The notes under the pieces were generated by a model that was given only the letters and a program-made list of their open reading frames with translations, was not told the origin of the DNA and made no database searches. 64,000 bases of DNA, taken from M3007 sp046299435 (GTDB taxonomy: Bacteria; Bacteroidota; Bacteroidia; Chitinophagales; Saprospiraceae). Made by a program: the position numbers and the translations under genes. The stretch is taken from contig JBKBIC010000002.1 in the NCBI GenBank assembly GCA_046299435.1, positions 12,330-76,329 on the forward strand. Reading direction: 5' to 3'. Of the stretch, positions 49,594 through 58,097 are shown in pieces. How positions within the stretch are numbered: the first letter of the stretch is position 1; each line of letters opens with the position of its first letter.

Positions 49594-50012
49594 GGTTGTT
49601 TCAAAAATTCGTTTAAATCATACCCAATGACATCCGAGAACGATGGATTTTGAAGTACCTCGCCCACGCCGAGACGATACTTGCGCCACGTTTGGTTGTG
49701 ATAATTATAGACGAAACCTTCCTCCACTTCGTAGTCTCGCATGAGCTCGACCAATTTCTCGAAATCCTTCCGAACGCCCGCGCTGGTGGACACCTCGACA
49801 AGCACTTTGTTCGTCCCAGTTTTGTTGTCAAAGAGCAAAATGTCGGGTGTCGGACTGGTTTTGCCCTCGTCAATCATGGTCTCCGTGAACGGCTCATACG
49901 GGATTTTGCCTTCCCGATAAAAGAGCTGGCCGAGCGCAGTCATCAGTTTGCCAATGACGCGCTGGTGTGGTTTCGGTGCGTTTACTCCCATGATAATCGT
50001 GTTGTCGAGCAT
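49581..50012 (-). CDS. Uma2-family PD-(D/E)XK-like protein
   Basis: A 143-aa protein. The N-terminal half (APKPHQRVIGKLMTALGQLF), the TSPTPDILLFDNKTG segment and the following NKVLVEVSTSAGVRKDFEKL match the Uma2/DUF820 pattern of restriction-endonuclease folds (PD, then E-V-S, then D..KL..Y). A strict ExK is not present, so catalytic activity is uncertain. Uma2 proteins are abundant in cyanobacteria and some Bacteroidota and have no known role. It has its own TAAATTTG promoter about 22 bases upstream. Its 3' end overlaps hflX by 13 bases, tail to tail. Confidence 0.75.
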   Translation of the reverse strand: MLDNTIIMGVNAPKPHQRVIGKLMTALGQLFYREGKIPYEPFTETMIDEGKTSPTPDILLFDNKTGTNKVLVEVSTSAGVRKDFEKLVELMRDYEVEEGFVYNYHNQTWRKYRLGVGEVLQNPSFSDVIGYDLNEFLKQPYSS

Positions 50013-50034
50013 AATTGGCCGTGAATTTTGAAGG

Positions 50035-50042
50035 CAAATTTA
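50035..50042 (-). promoter_or_regulatory. Bacteroidota -7 element (TAAATTTG)
   Basis: Minus-strand TAAATTTG followed by CC, 22 bases before the Uma2-like ATG at 50012. Confidence 0.55.
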
Positions 50043-50059
50043 GCGCAAAAACACCTGAG

Positions 50060-50848
50060 TCAATCTCGTGATTGCTCCAAAAACTCCCGCCACCCAGCCA
50101 GCAATGCTTCCTCCGAAATGCCGAGCGCAGCCAACAAATCGGCCTTGCGATTGAACGGCAGCTGAGCCAGCAGTTTCTCGCGGCCAAACCGCTGGTCGAG
50201 GTACATGACCACCGAGCCAGACAGCCCATATTTCAGTTTTCCTTTCCAAAAATCGTCCAGCGCGGCGGGGGCTTTGCCCGATTGGACGGCCAATTTCACC
50301 GGAGCCAGCCGCGCCGAATCGCATTGCCCAGAGGCATAAACCGCCAGCCCTTCGACGAACCAATCCAGCCCCGACACGTCACTGAAATCTGGGCTGGCGT
50401 TCAGTTGGCCGTGAAAAACGTGCGCCATCTCGTGGGCGATGAGTTTTTGCACAGCGACTTGGTCGGCCCAGCGGTGTTCGCAGGATTCGGCATCCCATTT
50501 TTTCGGGGCAATGAGGTCGAGTTTCGCCGCCACGCCGCTGGCGACCATCCAACACTCGGATTTGAAATCGGCCATTTGCCAATCGCGCTGCCATTGCGTG
50601 TCCAGCGAGGCGCGGTCGGGGTGCAGGTAAATCTGGAATTTTTGTCGGAACGGCTGCCCGAAAAACTGCTCCACTGTCGCGTGTGCTTTTTCAAAAATGG
50701 GCTGATAAATAGCGAGTTCGGGGCGGTCGGTTTCCTGAAAATGGAGGTCGAAATGTTCGCCTTTGGCGGTTTGCCAGTCATTGGCCGTTGAAAAATTGGT
50801 GCCCAAAAACAGGCAGAGCAGGCTGGCAAAAATGGCGGTGCGTTTCAT
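50060..50848 (-). CDS. Secreted peptidase MA-family metalloprotein
   Basis: A 262-aa exported zincin-like protein with a signal peptide (AIFASLLCLFLGTNFSTAN). After DLHFQETDRPELAIYQPIFE and FQIYLHPDRASL come the zinc motif IAHEMAHVFHG (His139, Glu140, His143) and a distal Glu166 in DWFVEGLAVYASG, the third ligand expected for this gluzincin-type family. The LDDFWKGKLKYGLSGSVVMY region is also typical. The target is unknown. The start at 50848 is chosen because it gives the signal peptide; an upstream extension does not. Confidence 0.85.
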   Translation of the reverse strand: MKRTAIFASLLCLFLGTNFSTANDWQTAKGEHFDLHFQETDRPELAIYQPIFEKAHATVEQFFGQPFRQKFQIYLHPDRASLDTQWQRDWQMADFKSECWMVASGVAAKLDLIAPKKWDAESCEHRWADQVAVQKLIAHEMAHVFHGQLNASPDFSDVSGLDWFVEGLAVYASGQCDSARLAPVKLAVQSGKAPAALDDFWKGKLKYGLSGSVVMYLDQRFGREKLLAQLPFNRKADLLAALGISEEALLAGWREFLEQSRD

Positions 50849-50944
50849 TTGGCTTATGAATTTATGGTTGAGAAATGCCCGCTTGGACAGCCCGCCGCGC
50901 CGCGAGGTTGCAACCTTTTGCCCGAAAAAACAGTTGTGGCCGCG

Positions 50945-50952
50945 TACTTTTG
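50945..50952 (+). promoter_or_regulatory. Bacteroidota -7 element (TACTTTTG)
   Basis: A consensus TACTTTTG followed by CACAC, ending 54 bases before the mnmA ATG at 51007. Confidence 0.6.
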
Positions 50953-51006
50953 CACACTTTTTTACCAAATCACGGGGCGACTTTGAATCCCCTTAGTGAA
51001 CGCACC

Positions 51007-52155
51007 ATGTCAAAATTAGGAAAAGCACTCGTCGCCATGTCTGGCGGCATTGACTCCACGATGACCGCCGTCCTGCTCCACGAAGAGGGCTGGGAAGTCG
51101 TCGGCGTGACCATGAAAACTTGGGATTACGCCACCTCCGGCGGCTCCAAAAAAGAGACAGGCTGCTGCTCGCTCGACAGCATCAACGATGCCCGCGCGGT
51201 GGCCGTGCATCTGGGTTTTCACCACTTCATCGTGGACATCCGGGAGGAGTTCGGCGACTATGTGATTGACAATTTTGTGGACGAATACATGGCTGGCCGA
51301 ACGCCCAATCCCTGCGTCCTTTGCAACACGCACATCAAGTGGAACAGCCTCCTGCGCCGCGCCGATATGCTTGATTGTCAATTCATTGCGACCGGGCATT
51401 ACGGCATCATCAACGAACTCGGCGGGCGCAAATACATCACCCGCGCCCGCGATGTGGAGAAAGACCAGTCGTATGTCCTCTGGGGCCTGAGCCAAGAATG
51501 CTTGCACCGGACGCGGATGCCGCTGGGCGTTTTCACCAAGCCCGAAGTACGCGCCATGGCCGCCGAGCGCGGCTTCGACGACCTGAGCAAAAAAGCCGAG
51601 AGCTACGAAATCTGTTTCGTGCCCGACAACGACTACCGAGGCTTCCTGCGCCGCCGCGTGCCGGGGCTGGACGAGCAGGTGGCGGGCGGCCATTTCGTGG
51701 ACACGTCGGGCAAAATCTTGGGCCGGCACGAAGGCTATCCGTTTTACACCGTCGGCCAACGGAAAGGGCTGGGCATCGCGCTCGGCGAACCGATGTTCGT
51801 CACCGAAATCCGCCCCGACACGAACACTGTCGTGCTGGGCCGCGAAAGCGAACTCATCCGAAACGGGATGCTCGTCGGCAAAGTTAACTTGATGAAATAC
51901 AATGAGTTGCCGCCCGACGGCCTCGAGGCTTTGACCAAAATCCGTTACCGCGACGGCGGCACGTTGAGCACAGTGCGAGGGCTGGGCAACGGCGTGGAAG
52001 TCAGTTTCCACGCCAACGTCAAAGGCATCGCGCCCGGCCAAAGCGCGGTGTTTTACGAAGGCGACGACGTGGTGGGCGGCGGCATCATTCAGGGTGGGTT
52101 TGCTGCCGGGGGGTTGGGGGTTTTGGTTGTTTGGTGGTGGGGGGGGGCCACCTAA
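51007..52155 (+). CDS. mnmA: tRNA 2-thiouridylase MnmA (3' end damaged at an assembly gap)
   Basis: An enzyme that adds the 2-thio group to wobble U34 of tRNAs for Lys, Glu and Gln. PP-loop VAMSGGIDSTMTAVLLHEEG (about 9-28), catalytic Cys in TPNPCVLCNTHIKW, GHYGII, QSYVLWGLSQE, the second Cys in SYEICFVPDNDYRGFLRRRV, and C-terminal barrel segments YTVGQRKGLGI and GIAPGQSAVFYEGDDVVGGG. True family sequence ends around GGGII. The last 20 residues (rich in G, V and W, coded by T/G homopolymers) are probably not real: the read-through ends 28 bases before the N gap. Length otherwise normal. Confidence 0.92.
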   Translation: MSKLGKALVAMSGGIDSTMTAVLLHEEGWEVVGVTMKTWDYATSGGSKKETGCCSLDSINDARAVAVHLGFHHFIVDIREEFGDYVIDNFVDEYMAGRTPNPCVLCNTHIKWNSLLRRADMLDCQFIATGHYGIINELGGRKYITRARDVEKDQSYVLWGLSQECLHRTRMPLGVFTKPEVRAMAAERGFDDLSKKAESYEICFVPDNDYRGFLRRRVPGLDEQVAGGHFVDTSGKILGRHEGYPFYTVGQRKGLGIALGEPMFVTEIRPDTNTVVLGRESELIRNGMLVGKVNLMKYNELPPDGLEALTKIRYRDGGTLSTVRGLGNGVEVSFHANVKGIAPGQSAVFYEGDDVVGGGIIQGGFAAGGLGVLVVWWWGGAT

Positions 52156-52183
52156 GCAACAAGAAACCTAACAAAAAAAAAAA

Positions 52184-52193
52184 NNNNNNNNNN
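52184..52193. other. Assembly gap (ten N)
   Basis: Ten N flanked by an A-run on the left and a G-run on the right. The true distance and sequence between mnmA and malQ are unknown. Confidence 0.99.
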
Positions 52194-52322
52194 CGGGGGG
52201 GTTGGGGTCGGGTGTTTGTGGTATTTTTGGTTTGCGGGGGGTGCGCAAACCCCTACTCCCAAAATCTCCGAATCACCATTTCAACATAATTTCGCCGCCA
52301 CCGAACTTGCCCAACGACATCT

Positions 52323-55022
52323 ATGAAAGTACACTTCTTCCTGCACTATTCGACGCGCCCCGGCCAAAACCTCAGCCTCGCGTTCGACCACGACGGCCAC
52401 GAGCACCCGATGGAATACCTCAACGACGCACTCTGGGAGGCCGTCGTCGAGTTTGACGCGGCGATGCTCGGCAAGGTGCGCTACCATTATGTTTTGCACG
52501 ACAAAACCGGCGGCCCCGGTGGAACGCCCACGTCCAAAGCCGATTGGGACACCGACCGCTCGCTCGACCTCGCGGGCGCGAAGGCCGATTCCGTGCAGGT
52601 TTTTGATTATTGGAACCCCGTCGGGGCGGTGGAAAACGCCTTTTTCACGCAGCCGTTCCGCGATATTTTGTTGAAAAACGAGGCTGCCGACAAGCCCAAA
52701 AAGGCGGCCAGCTACACCCACATTTTCCGGGTAAAAGCCCCGATTTTGCCGCAAGACGAGGCCATCTGTCTGCTTGGGCACGGCACCGCGCTCCGCAGCT
52801 GGGACACCGCCGCGCCGCTCGTGCTCTCGCGCAGCGGCAGTTGGTGGGAAATCCGCCTTGACCTCAGCCGCGAGGATTTCCCGCTGGCCTACAAATACGG
52901 CACATGGAACACCCGCACCATGCGGCACACGGGCTTCGAGTCAGGCAGCAACCGCGTCATTTTCCCGCCCCCGCAGGGCGGCGGGCTGACGATTTTGCAC
53001 GACGGTTTTGCCCGGATACCGACCCCGAAATGGCGCGGCGCGGGCGTGGCCATCCCGGTTTTCAGCCTCCGCACGGAACGCAGTTTTGGCGTGGGAGAGT
53101 TCACCGACCTGCCCGCGCTGGCCGATTGGGCCAAATCCACCGGCTTGCGGCTGCTCCAATTGCTGCCCATCAACGACACGTCGGCCACCGGCACTTGGAC
53201 GGATTCGTACCCCTACGCCGCCATTTCGGCGTTCGCGCTGCACCCGATTTACCTGAATTTGGAGGCCGTCGCAGGCAAAAAACACGCCGCCGCGTTGAAG
53301 CCTTTTGCCAAAAAACAAAAGGAACTGAACGCGCTCGAAGCCGTTGACTACGAGGCGGTTATGTCCGAAAAATGGAAGGCAATCCGGCTCCTTTTTGATT
53401 TACAAAAAGACGATTGGGCCGCCGACGCGGGCTATCAGCAGTATTTCGCCGAAAACAAACATTGGCTCGTGCCTTATGCCGCGTTCTGTTTTTTGAAGGA
53501 AAAACACGGCACGGCGGAGTTCGCCACTTGGCCCGAACACGCCCAGTACGATGCGGCGGCCATCGAAAAACTGCTCGCGGGCAACTCAAAACTCAAAACC
53601 CAAAACTCGGAACTGGCAATTCATCTCTTCGTCCAGTGGCACTTGCACCAGCAACTGAAAGCCGCGACGGACTACGCCCACGCACAGGGTTTGGTGGTGA
53701 AAGGCGACATCCCGATTGGCATTTACCGCCATTCTTGCGATGCATGGGTCGCACCGGAACTGTACAACATGGACAAACAGGCCGGCGCGCCGCCCGACGA
53801 TTTCGCGGAAAAAGGCCAAAACTGGGGCTTTCCGACCTACAATTGGGCGCGGATGGGCGCGGACGGCTACGCTTGGTGGCGGCAGCGGTTTGCGCAGATG
53901 AGCCTGTATTTCGATGCCTTCCGCATTGACCACATCCTCGGTTTTTTCAGGATTTGGAGCATCCCGCTCGATGCCGTCGAGGGCATCCTCGGCCAGTTTG
54001 TCCCGGCCTTGCCCGTGCGCGGCGAGGAGCTGTTGCCCGCTGGCACAAGCCTCGAACGGCTGTGCCGACCGTACATCACCGATGCGGTGCTGCGCGAAGA
54101 ATTCAGCCCGGCGGACGCGGATTTCGTGCGCGAAAACTGCCTCACGCGCCGCGCTGATGGGACGTATGAATTGAAATCAGCATTTGCCACGCAGCAGCAA
54201 GTGGCGGCATGGTCTGAGCAAACTCAAAACTCAAAACTCGAAACCCAAAACCTAAAAACTGGCTTGTTCAATTTGATAGCCAACGTGTTGCTGTTCGAGG
54301 TGCCGGGCAGCGGCGGGCGCGAATTCCACTTCCGGTTTGGCATCGAAAAAACCGCGTCGTTCCGGCATTTGGACGGGCGGGCGCAGCGGATTTTGAAGGA
54401 CTTGTATGTGGATTATTTTTATCGGCGGCAGGACGATTTTTGGCAAACGGAGGCGATGGAAAAACTGCCCGCCCTGAAACGCGCCACCCAAATGCTCATC
54501 TGCGGCGAAGACCTCGGCATGGTGCCGCACTGCGTACCCGACGTAATGGCCGAATTGGGCATCCTCAGCCTCGAAATCCAGCGGATGCCGAAGGCGGCGG
54601 GCAGCACGTTTTTCCACCCGAAAGACGCGCCATACCTCTCCGTCGTCACGCCTTCGACCCACGACATGAGCACGATTCGTGGCTGGTGGGAAGAAGACCG
54701 CGAACTCTCGCGGCGGTTTTACCGCGAAGTGCTCGGCTGGGACGGCGAAGTGCCGTACTTCTGCGAACCCTGGGTGAACTATGCCATCGTGGAGCAACAC
54801 TTCTATTCGCCGGCCATGTGGGCCATTTTCCAGTTGCAGGATTTGCTCGGCATAGACGGGCAGCTGCGCCGCGAAAACCCCGCCGACGAGCGCATCAACA
54901 TCCCCGCCAACCCGAAACACTACTGGCGTTACCGGATGCACCTGACACTGGAAAAACTGGCTGCCGCCGAACACTTCAACAACTCGGTGCGCGGGCTGGT
55001 CGCCAGCAGCGGACGCGGGTGA
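52323..55022 (+). CDS. malQ: 4-alpha-glucanotransferase with two N-terminal CBM20 modules (DPE2-like)
   Basis: An 899-aa GH77 amylomaltase. Residues 1 to about 115 and 130-235 are two starch-binding CBM20 modules (HFFLHYSTRPGQNLSLAFDH; IFRVKAPILPQDEAICLLGH, GTALRSWD, KYGTWNT), then the GH77 barrel: GVGEFTDLPALADW, LLPINDTSATGTWTDSYPYA, nucleophile Asp in FDAFRIDHILGFFRIW, acid/base Glu in CGEDLGMVPHCVPDV and Asp in TPSTHDMSTIRGWWEED. This is the plant-DPE2-type design that disproportionates maltose with glycogen or starch. Two in-frame word repeats were inserted (about residues 420-431 and 633-646: NSKLKTQNSE and QTQNSKLETQNLK). Confidence 0.94.
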   Translation: MKVHFFLHYSTRPGQNLSLAFDHDGHEHPMEYLNDALWEAVVEFDAAMLGKVRYHYVLHDKTGGPGGTPTSKADWDTDRSLDLAGAKADSVQVFDYWNPVGAVENAFFTQPFRDILLKNEAADKPKKAASYTHIFRVKAPILPQDEAICLLGHGTALRSWDTAAPLVLSRSGSWWEIRLDLSREDFPLAYKYGTWNTRTMRHTGFESGSNRVIFPPPQGGGLTILHDGFARIPTPKWRGAGVAIPVFSLRTERSFGVGEFTDLPALADWAKSTGLRLLQLLPINDTSATGTWTDSYPYAAISAFALHPIYLNLEAVAGKKHAAALKPFAKKQKELNALEAVDYEAVMSEKWKAIRLLFDLQKDDWAADAGYQQYFAENKHWLVPYAAFCFLKEKHGTAEFATWPEHAQYDAAAIEKLLAGNSKLKTQNSELAIHLFVQWHLHQQLKAATDYAHAQGLVVKGDIPIGIYRHSCDAWVAPELYNMDKQAGAPPDDFAEKGQNWGFPTYNWARMGADGYAWWRQRFAQMSLYFDAFRIDHILGFFRIWSIPLDAVEGILGQFVPALPVRGEELLPAGTSLERLCRPYITDAVLREEFSPADADFVRENCLTRRADGTYELKSAFATQQQVAAWSEQTQNSKLETQNLKTGLFNLIANVLLFEVPGSGGREFHFRFGIEKTASFRHLDGRAQRILKDLYVDYFYRRQDDFWQTEAMEKLPALKRATQMLICGEDLGMVPHCVPDVMAELGILSLEIQRMPKAAGSTFFHPKDAPYLSVVTPSTHDMSTIRGWWEEDRELSRRFYREVLGWDGEVPYFCEPWVNYAIVEQHFYSPAMWAIFQLQDLLGIDGQLRRENPADERINIPANPKHYWRYRMHLTLEKLAAAEHFNNSVRGLVASSGRG
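53582..53614 (+). repeat. AACTCAAAACTC word repeat inside malQ, copy 1
   Basis: Contains ACTCAAAACTCAAAACCC and CAAAACTCGGAACT in frame, adding a polar linker not expected in GH77 enzymes. Confidence 0.7.
54221..54260 (+). repeat. AACTCAAAACTC word repeat inside malQ, copy 2
   Basis: AACTCAAAACTCAAAACTCG followed by AAACCCAAAACCTAAAAACT, in frame between two conserved GH77 blocks. Confidence 0.7.
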
Positions 55023-55112
55023 GAAGAAATTGAGAAATTGACAAATCAGAATAGCCCGGCACGGGCTTTCGCCCGACTTTTGGGCCGATTCGTTTTCAAA
55101 CAAGACCAACCG

Positions 55113-55601
55113 ATGCGCGTTCGCTCCACCCTCCTCTTCGCCATTTTACTGCCCTTTTTCGGGCACGCGGCCGTGCTGCCGGGTCAGCCCTTGTTGTCCG
55201 ATTTTTTTCAAGACGACCTTGCCGCGCTCGACCGCGACTTCGCTGGGTTGGACGCGCTCGAAGAAACAGTGGCCGACCGCGACGCGACGTTGACCATGCT
55301 TTTGGGCGAAAAACACCCGGCTTTGGCTCATTTGTCCCCCGAAAACGACCTTTCCGAATCTTTGCTCGGCGCAGCCGAACCGCGCCGGGGCAGCCGCGAC
55401 GACCGTTTCAAGGGCGTGCCCGGCTTTCTTTGGGGCTTTTGTTTGGGCGGCATCGGGGTTTATCTGGTGCATCGGAACATCGAAAACACAGAGGCGCGGA
55501 AGCGCGAAACCCGCCACGCATGGGTCGGCTTTATTTTTCTGGGCTTGTTCGCAGGCGCAGTTTATGTGTTGCTGAACTACGCCAAAGGGCTTTCGCGGTA
55601 A
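55113..55601 (+). CDS. Small exported protein with two C-terminal membrane helices, unknown
   Basis: A 162-aa protein: signal peptide (STLLFAILLPFFGHAAVLPG), a polar acidic middle (FFQDDLAALDRDFAGLDALE), then two helices (GFLWGFCLGGIGVYLVHRNI and HAWVGFIFLGLFAGAVYVLL). It is similar in style to short Bacteroidota envelope proteins found as single genes; no named family is assigned and no function is known. The ATG at 55113 gives the signal peptide; earlier in-frame starts do not. A GACTTTTG sequence (one base off the -7 element) lies about 35 bases upstream. Confidence 0.7.
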   Translation: MRVRSTLLFAILLPFFGHAAVLPGQPLLSDFFQDDLAALDRDFAGLDALEETVADRDATLTMLLGEKHPALAHLSPENDLSESLLGAAEPRRGSRDDRFKGVPGFLWGFCLGGIGVYLVHRNIENTEARKRETRHAWVGFIFLGLFAGAVYVLLNYAKGLSR

Positions 55602-55662
55602 TTCTGGGCGGCTTTTTTCCCGTTTCGTCAGCACTTGCCAATCCCGCCCCCGCACAACGGTT

Positions 55663-55670
55663 TAGTTTTG
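55663..55670 (+). promoter_or_regulatory. Bacteroidota -7 element (TAGTTTTG), short leader
   Basis: TAGTTTTG followed by CCGACC, ending nine bases before the ATG at 55680. Confidence 0.6.
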
Positions 55671-55679
55671 CCGACCGCC

Positions 55680-57179
55680 ATGCACGTCCTCCTCACACAC
55701 GGCTATTTCCTGCACGAAGACCCGAAAGAACAGGTCATCATGCGGCCCTATCCGCCGCTGGGCATTCTGTATTTGTCGGCATGGCTGGACAGGTATGGCG
55801 TTGATAATCAAGTATTTGACACCACTTTTTCCAGTCGCCTCGCGCTCGAAGATTACCTGCTCGCGCACCGCCCGCGCATCGTGGCCGTGTACACGAATTT
55901 GATGACGAAACTCAACGTCATCGCCATCATGCGATTCATCCGCAGCTGCCCAGAGCTGGACGGGACGCTCATCGTACTCGGCGGCCCGGACGTGACCCAC
56001 AATCTCGACGGCTACCTCAGCGCGGGCGCGGACGTGGCGGTCGTCGGCGAGGGCGAGCAAACCATGCTGGAAATCGCGTTGGCGGCGGACGGCGGACGGC
56101 AGACGGGCAACTCCCAATTCCCAATTCCCAATTCCTCAATTCCCAATTCCTCAATTCCCAATTCCTCAATTCCCAATTCCTCAATTCCCAATTCCTCAAT
56201 TCCCAATCTCTCGCACATCGAGGGCATCGCTTTCAAGCTCGCTGACGGCTCTGTTTTCAAAACCGCGCCGCGCCAGAAACTGCGCTCGCTGGATGATTTG
56301 CCCATGCCCAACCGCCTGAAAATCAACCTGCAAGCATATTTGGACGCATGGAAAACGGCGCACGGCCAGAGCGCGATTTCGGTCAGCACGCAGCGCGGCT
56401 GCCCGTACACCTGTCGTTGGTGCAGCACGGCGGTTTACGGGCAAAGCTACCGCCGCCGCTCGCCGCAGGCCGTCTGCGACGAAATCGAATGGCTGCAAAA
56501 AAACTACGTTTTCGACCTGATTTGGTTCGTGGACGACGTGTTCACGGTGAGCCACAAATGGCTCTCGGATTTTCACAACGAACTGGAAAAGAGGAGTTTA
56601 CGAGTCAATTTTGAGTGCATCACCCGCGCAGACCGGCTGAACGATGAGGTGGTCAAGCTGCTCAAAAATTGCGGCTGCTTCCGGGTTTGGATTGGCGCGG
56701 AGAGCGGTTCGCAGCGCATCATTGACGCGATGGACAGGCGCGTGGACGTGGGTCAAGTGCGCGACATGATAAAATCCGCGCGCCGCGCCGGCATCCAAGC
56801 AGGCACGTTCATCATGCTCGGCTACCCCGGCGAAACGGAGGCCGACATCCGCGAAACCGTCGAACATTTGAAGGAATCGAACCCCGACCTTTTTACCATC
56901 ACGGTCGCTTACCCAATCAAAGGCACCGGGCTGTTCGAGGAGGTGGAAAGCAGCGCGACCGCCGCCCTACCGTGGGAGCAGCGCACCGACCGCGACCTCG
57001 ATTTCAAGCGCACTTACCCGCGCCGATATTATGACTACGCGGTGCGCTGGACGGTCAATGCCGTGCATCTGCACAAGGCACAGTTGGCCGGGAGGCAGTG
57101 GTCGCCCGCTGGGCTGAAACTCTTGGCAAAAACTTGGGCTGCGCGGGCGGGTATGGTGGCTTGGAAATTGGGAAAATGA
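55680..57179 (+). CDS. B12-binding-domain radical SAM protein
   Basis: A 499-aa enzyme of the BchE/P-methylase type. N-terminal cobalamin-binding domain at about 1-135 (PYPPLGILYLSAWLDRYGVD; IVLGGPDVTHNLDGYLSAGA; VAVVGEGEQTMLEI), then the radical SAM domain with the iron-sulfur motif GCPYTCRWCSTAVYG (about 239-253, CxxxCxxC), WFVDDVFTVSHKW and GTFIMLGYPGETEADIRETV. Between them lies a repeat-coded linker (about residues 147-178) with six IPNSS/IPNLS units. The substrate is unknown. The start at 55680 follows a TAGTTTTG promoter by nine bases, implying a very short leader. Confidence 0.9.
   Translation: MHVLLTHGYFLHEDPKEQVIMRPYPPLGILYLSAWLDRYGVDNQVFDTTFSSRLALEDYLLAHRPRIVAVYTNLMTKLNVIAIMRFIRSCPELDGTLIVLGGPDVTHNLDGYLSAGADVAVVGEGEQTMLEIALAADGGRQTGNSQFPIPNSSIPNSSIPNSSIPNSSIPNSSIPNLSHIEGIAFKLADGSVFKTAPRQKLRSLDDLPMPNRLKINLQAYLDAWKTAHGQSAISVSTQRGCPYTCRWCSTAVYGQSYRRRSPQAVCDEIEWLQKNYVFDLIWFVDDVFTVSHKWLSDFHNELEKRSLRVNFECITRADRLNDEVVKLLKNCGCFRVWIGAESGSQRIIDAMDRRVDVGQVRDMIKSARRAGIQAGTFIMLGYPGETEADIRETVEHLKESNPDLFTITVAYPIKGTGLFEEVESSATAALPWEQRTDRDLDFKRTYPRRYYDYAVRWTVNAVHLHKAQLAGRQWSPAGLKLLAKTWAARAGMVAWKLGK
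56124..56213 (+). repeat. Tandem array, six 15-bp units inside the radical-SAM gene
   Basis: Five units of ATTCCCAATTCCTCA and one variant (ATTCCCAATCTCTCG), head to tail and in frame, coding for IPNSS five times and IPNLS once. The unit length is a multiple of three, so copy changes would keep the frame. Confidence 0.9.
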
Positions 57180-57202
57180 GAAATTAGCCTTGATTCCCAA
57201 TT

Positions 57203-58090
57203 TCAAAATTTCTCTATTTCCCCCTTCAACGCCGCCACGCCACCCTCGGTCATGGGCACCAGCGGCAGCCGCACCTCGCGGGAACAGATGCCTTGCAGTT
57301 CGAGCGCGGCTTTCACGCCGACGGGATTGCCTTCGGCGAACAGCAATTTATACGAGTTGAGCAGGCTCAAATTGAGCGGGATGGCCGTCGCCAAATCCTG
57401 CCGGAGCATGGCGCGTACCATGTCGGTGAACGGGCGCGGCAGTGTGTTGGCAATCACAGAAACTACGCCGTCGCCGCCCGCTGCCACGATGGGCAGGGTG
57501 AGGAAATCATCGCCGCTCAGCACGAGAAAATGGGCGGGCTTGTCGCGGATGATTTTCATGATTTGCATCAGGTCGTCGCTGGCCTCTTTGACGGCGACGA
57601 ATTTTTCGCTGGCGTGGGCGAGGCGCAACGTGGTCTCGGCGGTCATGTTCGACGACGTGCGGCTCGGCACATTGTAAATGATGATGGGGCGCGGGGAGGC
57701 TTCGGCCAGTGCCATATAATGTTGGAAAATGCCCTCTTGCCCCGGCTTGACGTAGGCCGGATTGCTCGAAAGCAGCGCGTCAATGCCCTCAAAATCAAAG
57801 CCTTGTATTTTTTCGACCATCGCGGCGGTATTGTTCCCGCCGAAAATCCCGGCCACGAGCGGCAGCCGTCCGCGATTGATTTTGATGGTGAAATCGAGCA
57901 CTTGGCGGTGCTCCGCGTCGGAGAGCGTGCTGGATTCGCCCGTCGTGCCGAGGCTGACGAGGAATTCCACGCCGCCCGCGATGACGTGCTCAACGACGCG
58001 CTCCAATCCGTCCCAGTCAATTTTTTGGTTGCGAAACGGCGTGACGAGCGCAACGCCCGTGCCGCGTAGTTTTTGCAAAAGTGGATTCAT
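57203..58090 (-). CDS. dapA: 4-hydroxy-tetrahydrodipicolinate synthase
   Basis: A 295-aa class I aldolase of lysine/diaminopimelate synthesis that condenses pyruvate with aspartate semialdehyde. Motifs: GVALVTPFRNQKIDWDGLER, VSLGTTGESSTLSDAEHRQV (GTTGE), the conserved Tyr in IIYNVPSRT, Schiff-base Lys in FVAVKEASDDL, and VLSGDDFLTLPIVAAGGDGV. All are intact; length is normal. The ATG at 58090 is used; the leader carries a copy of the dispersed GAATCAACA element and a TAGGTTTG promoter about 49 bases upstream. It lies downstream of a DUF6913-like gene, a pairing typical of Bacteroidota. Confidence 0.95.
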   Translation of the reverse strand: MNPLLQKLRGTGVALVTPFRNQKIDWDGLERVVEHVIAGGVEFLVSLGTTGESSTLSDAEHRQVLDFTIKINRGRLPLVAGIFGGNNTAAMVEKIQGFDFEGIDALLSSNPAYVKPGQEGIFQHYMALAEASPRPIIIYNVPSRTSSNMTAETTLRLAHASEKFVAVKEASDDLMQIMKIIRDKPAHFLVLSGDDFLTLPIVAAGGDGVVSVIANTLPRPFTDMVRAMLRQDLATAIPLNLSLLNSYKLLFAEGNPVGVKAALELQGICSREVRLPLVPMTEGGVAALKGEIEKF

Positions 58091-58097
58091 GCTGGCT

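Noticed and set aside
53359..53589. Minus-strand and alternative-frame ORFs inside malQ
   Set aside because: They overlap conserved GH77 coding sequence and have no motif.
56124..56213. CRISPR-like appearance of the regular repeats
   Set aside because: Units are 15 bases, directly tandem without spacers, and lie in frame inside a gene; no cas genes are near.
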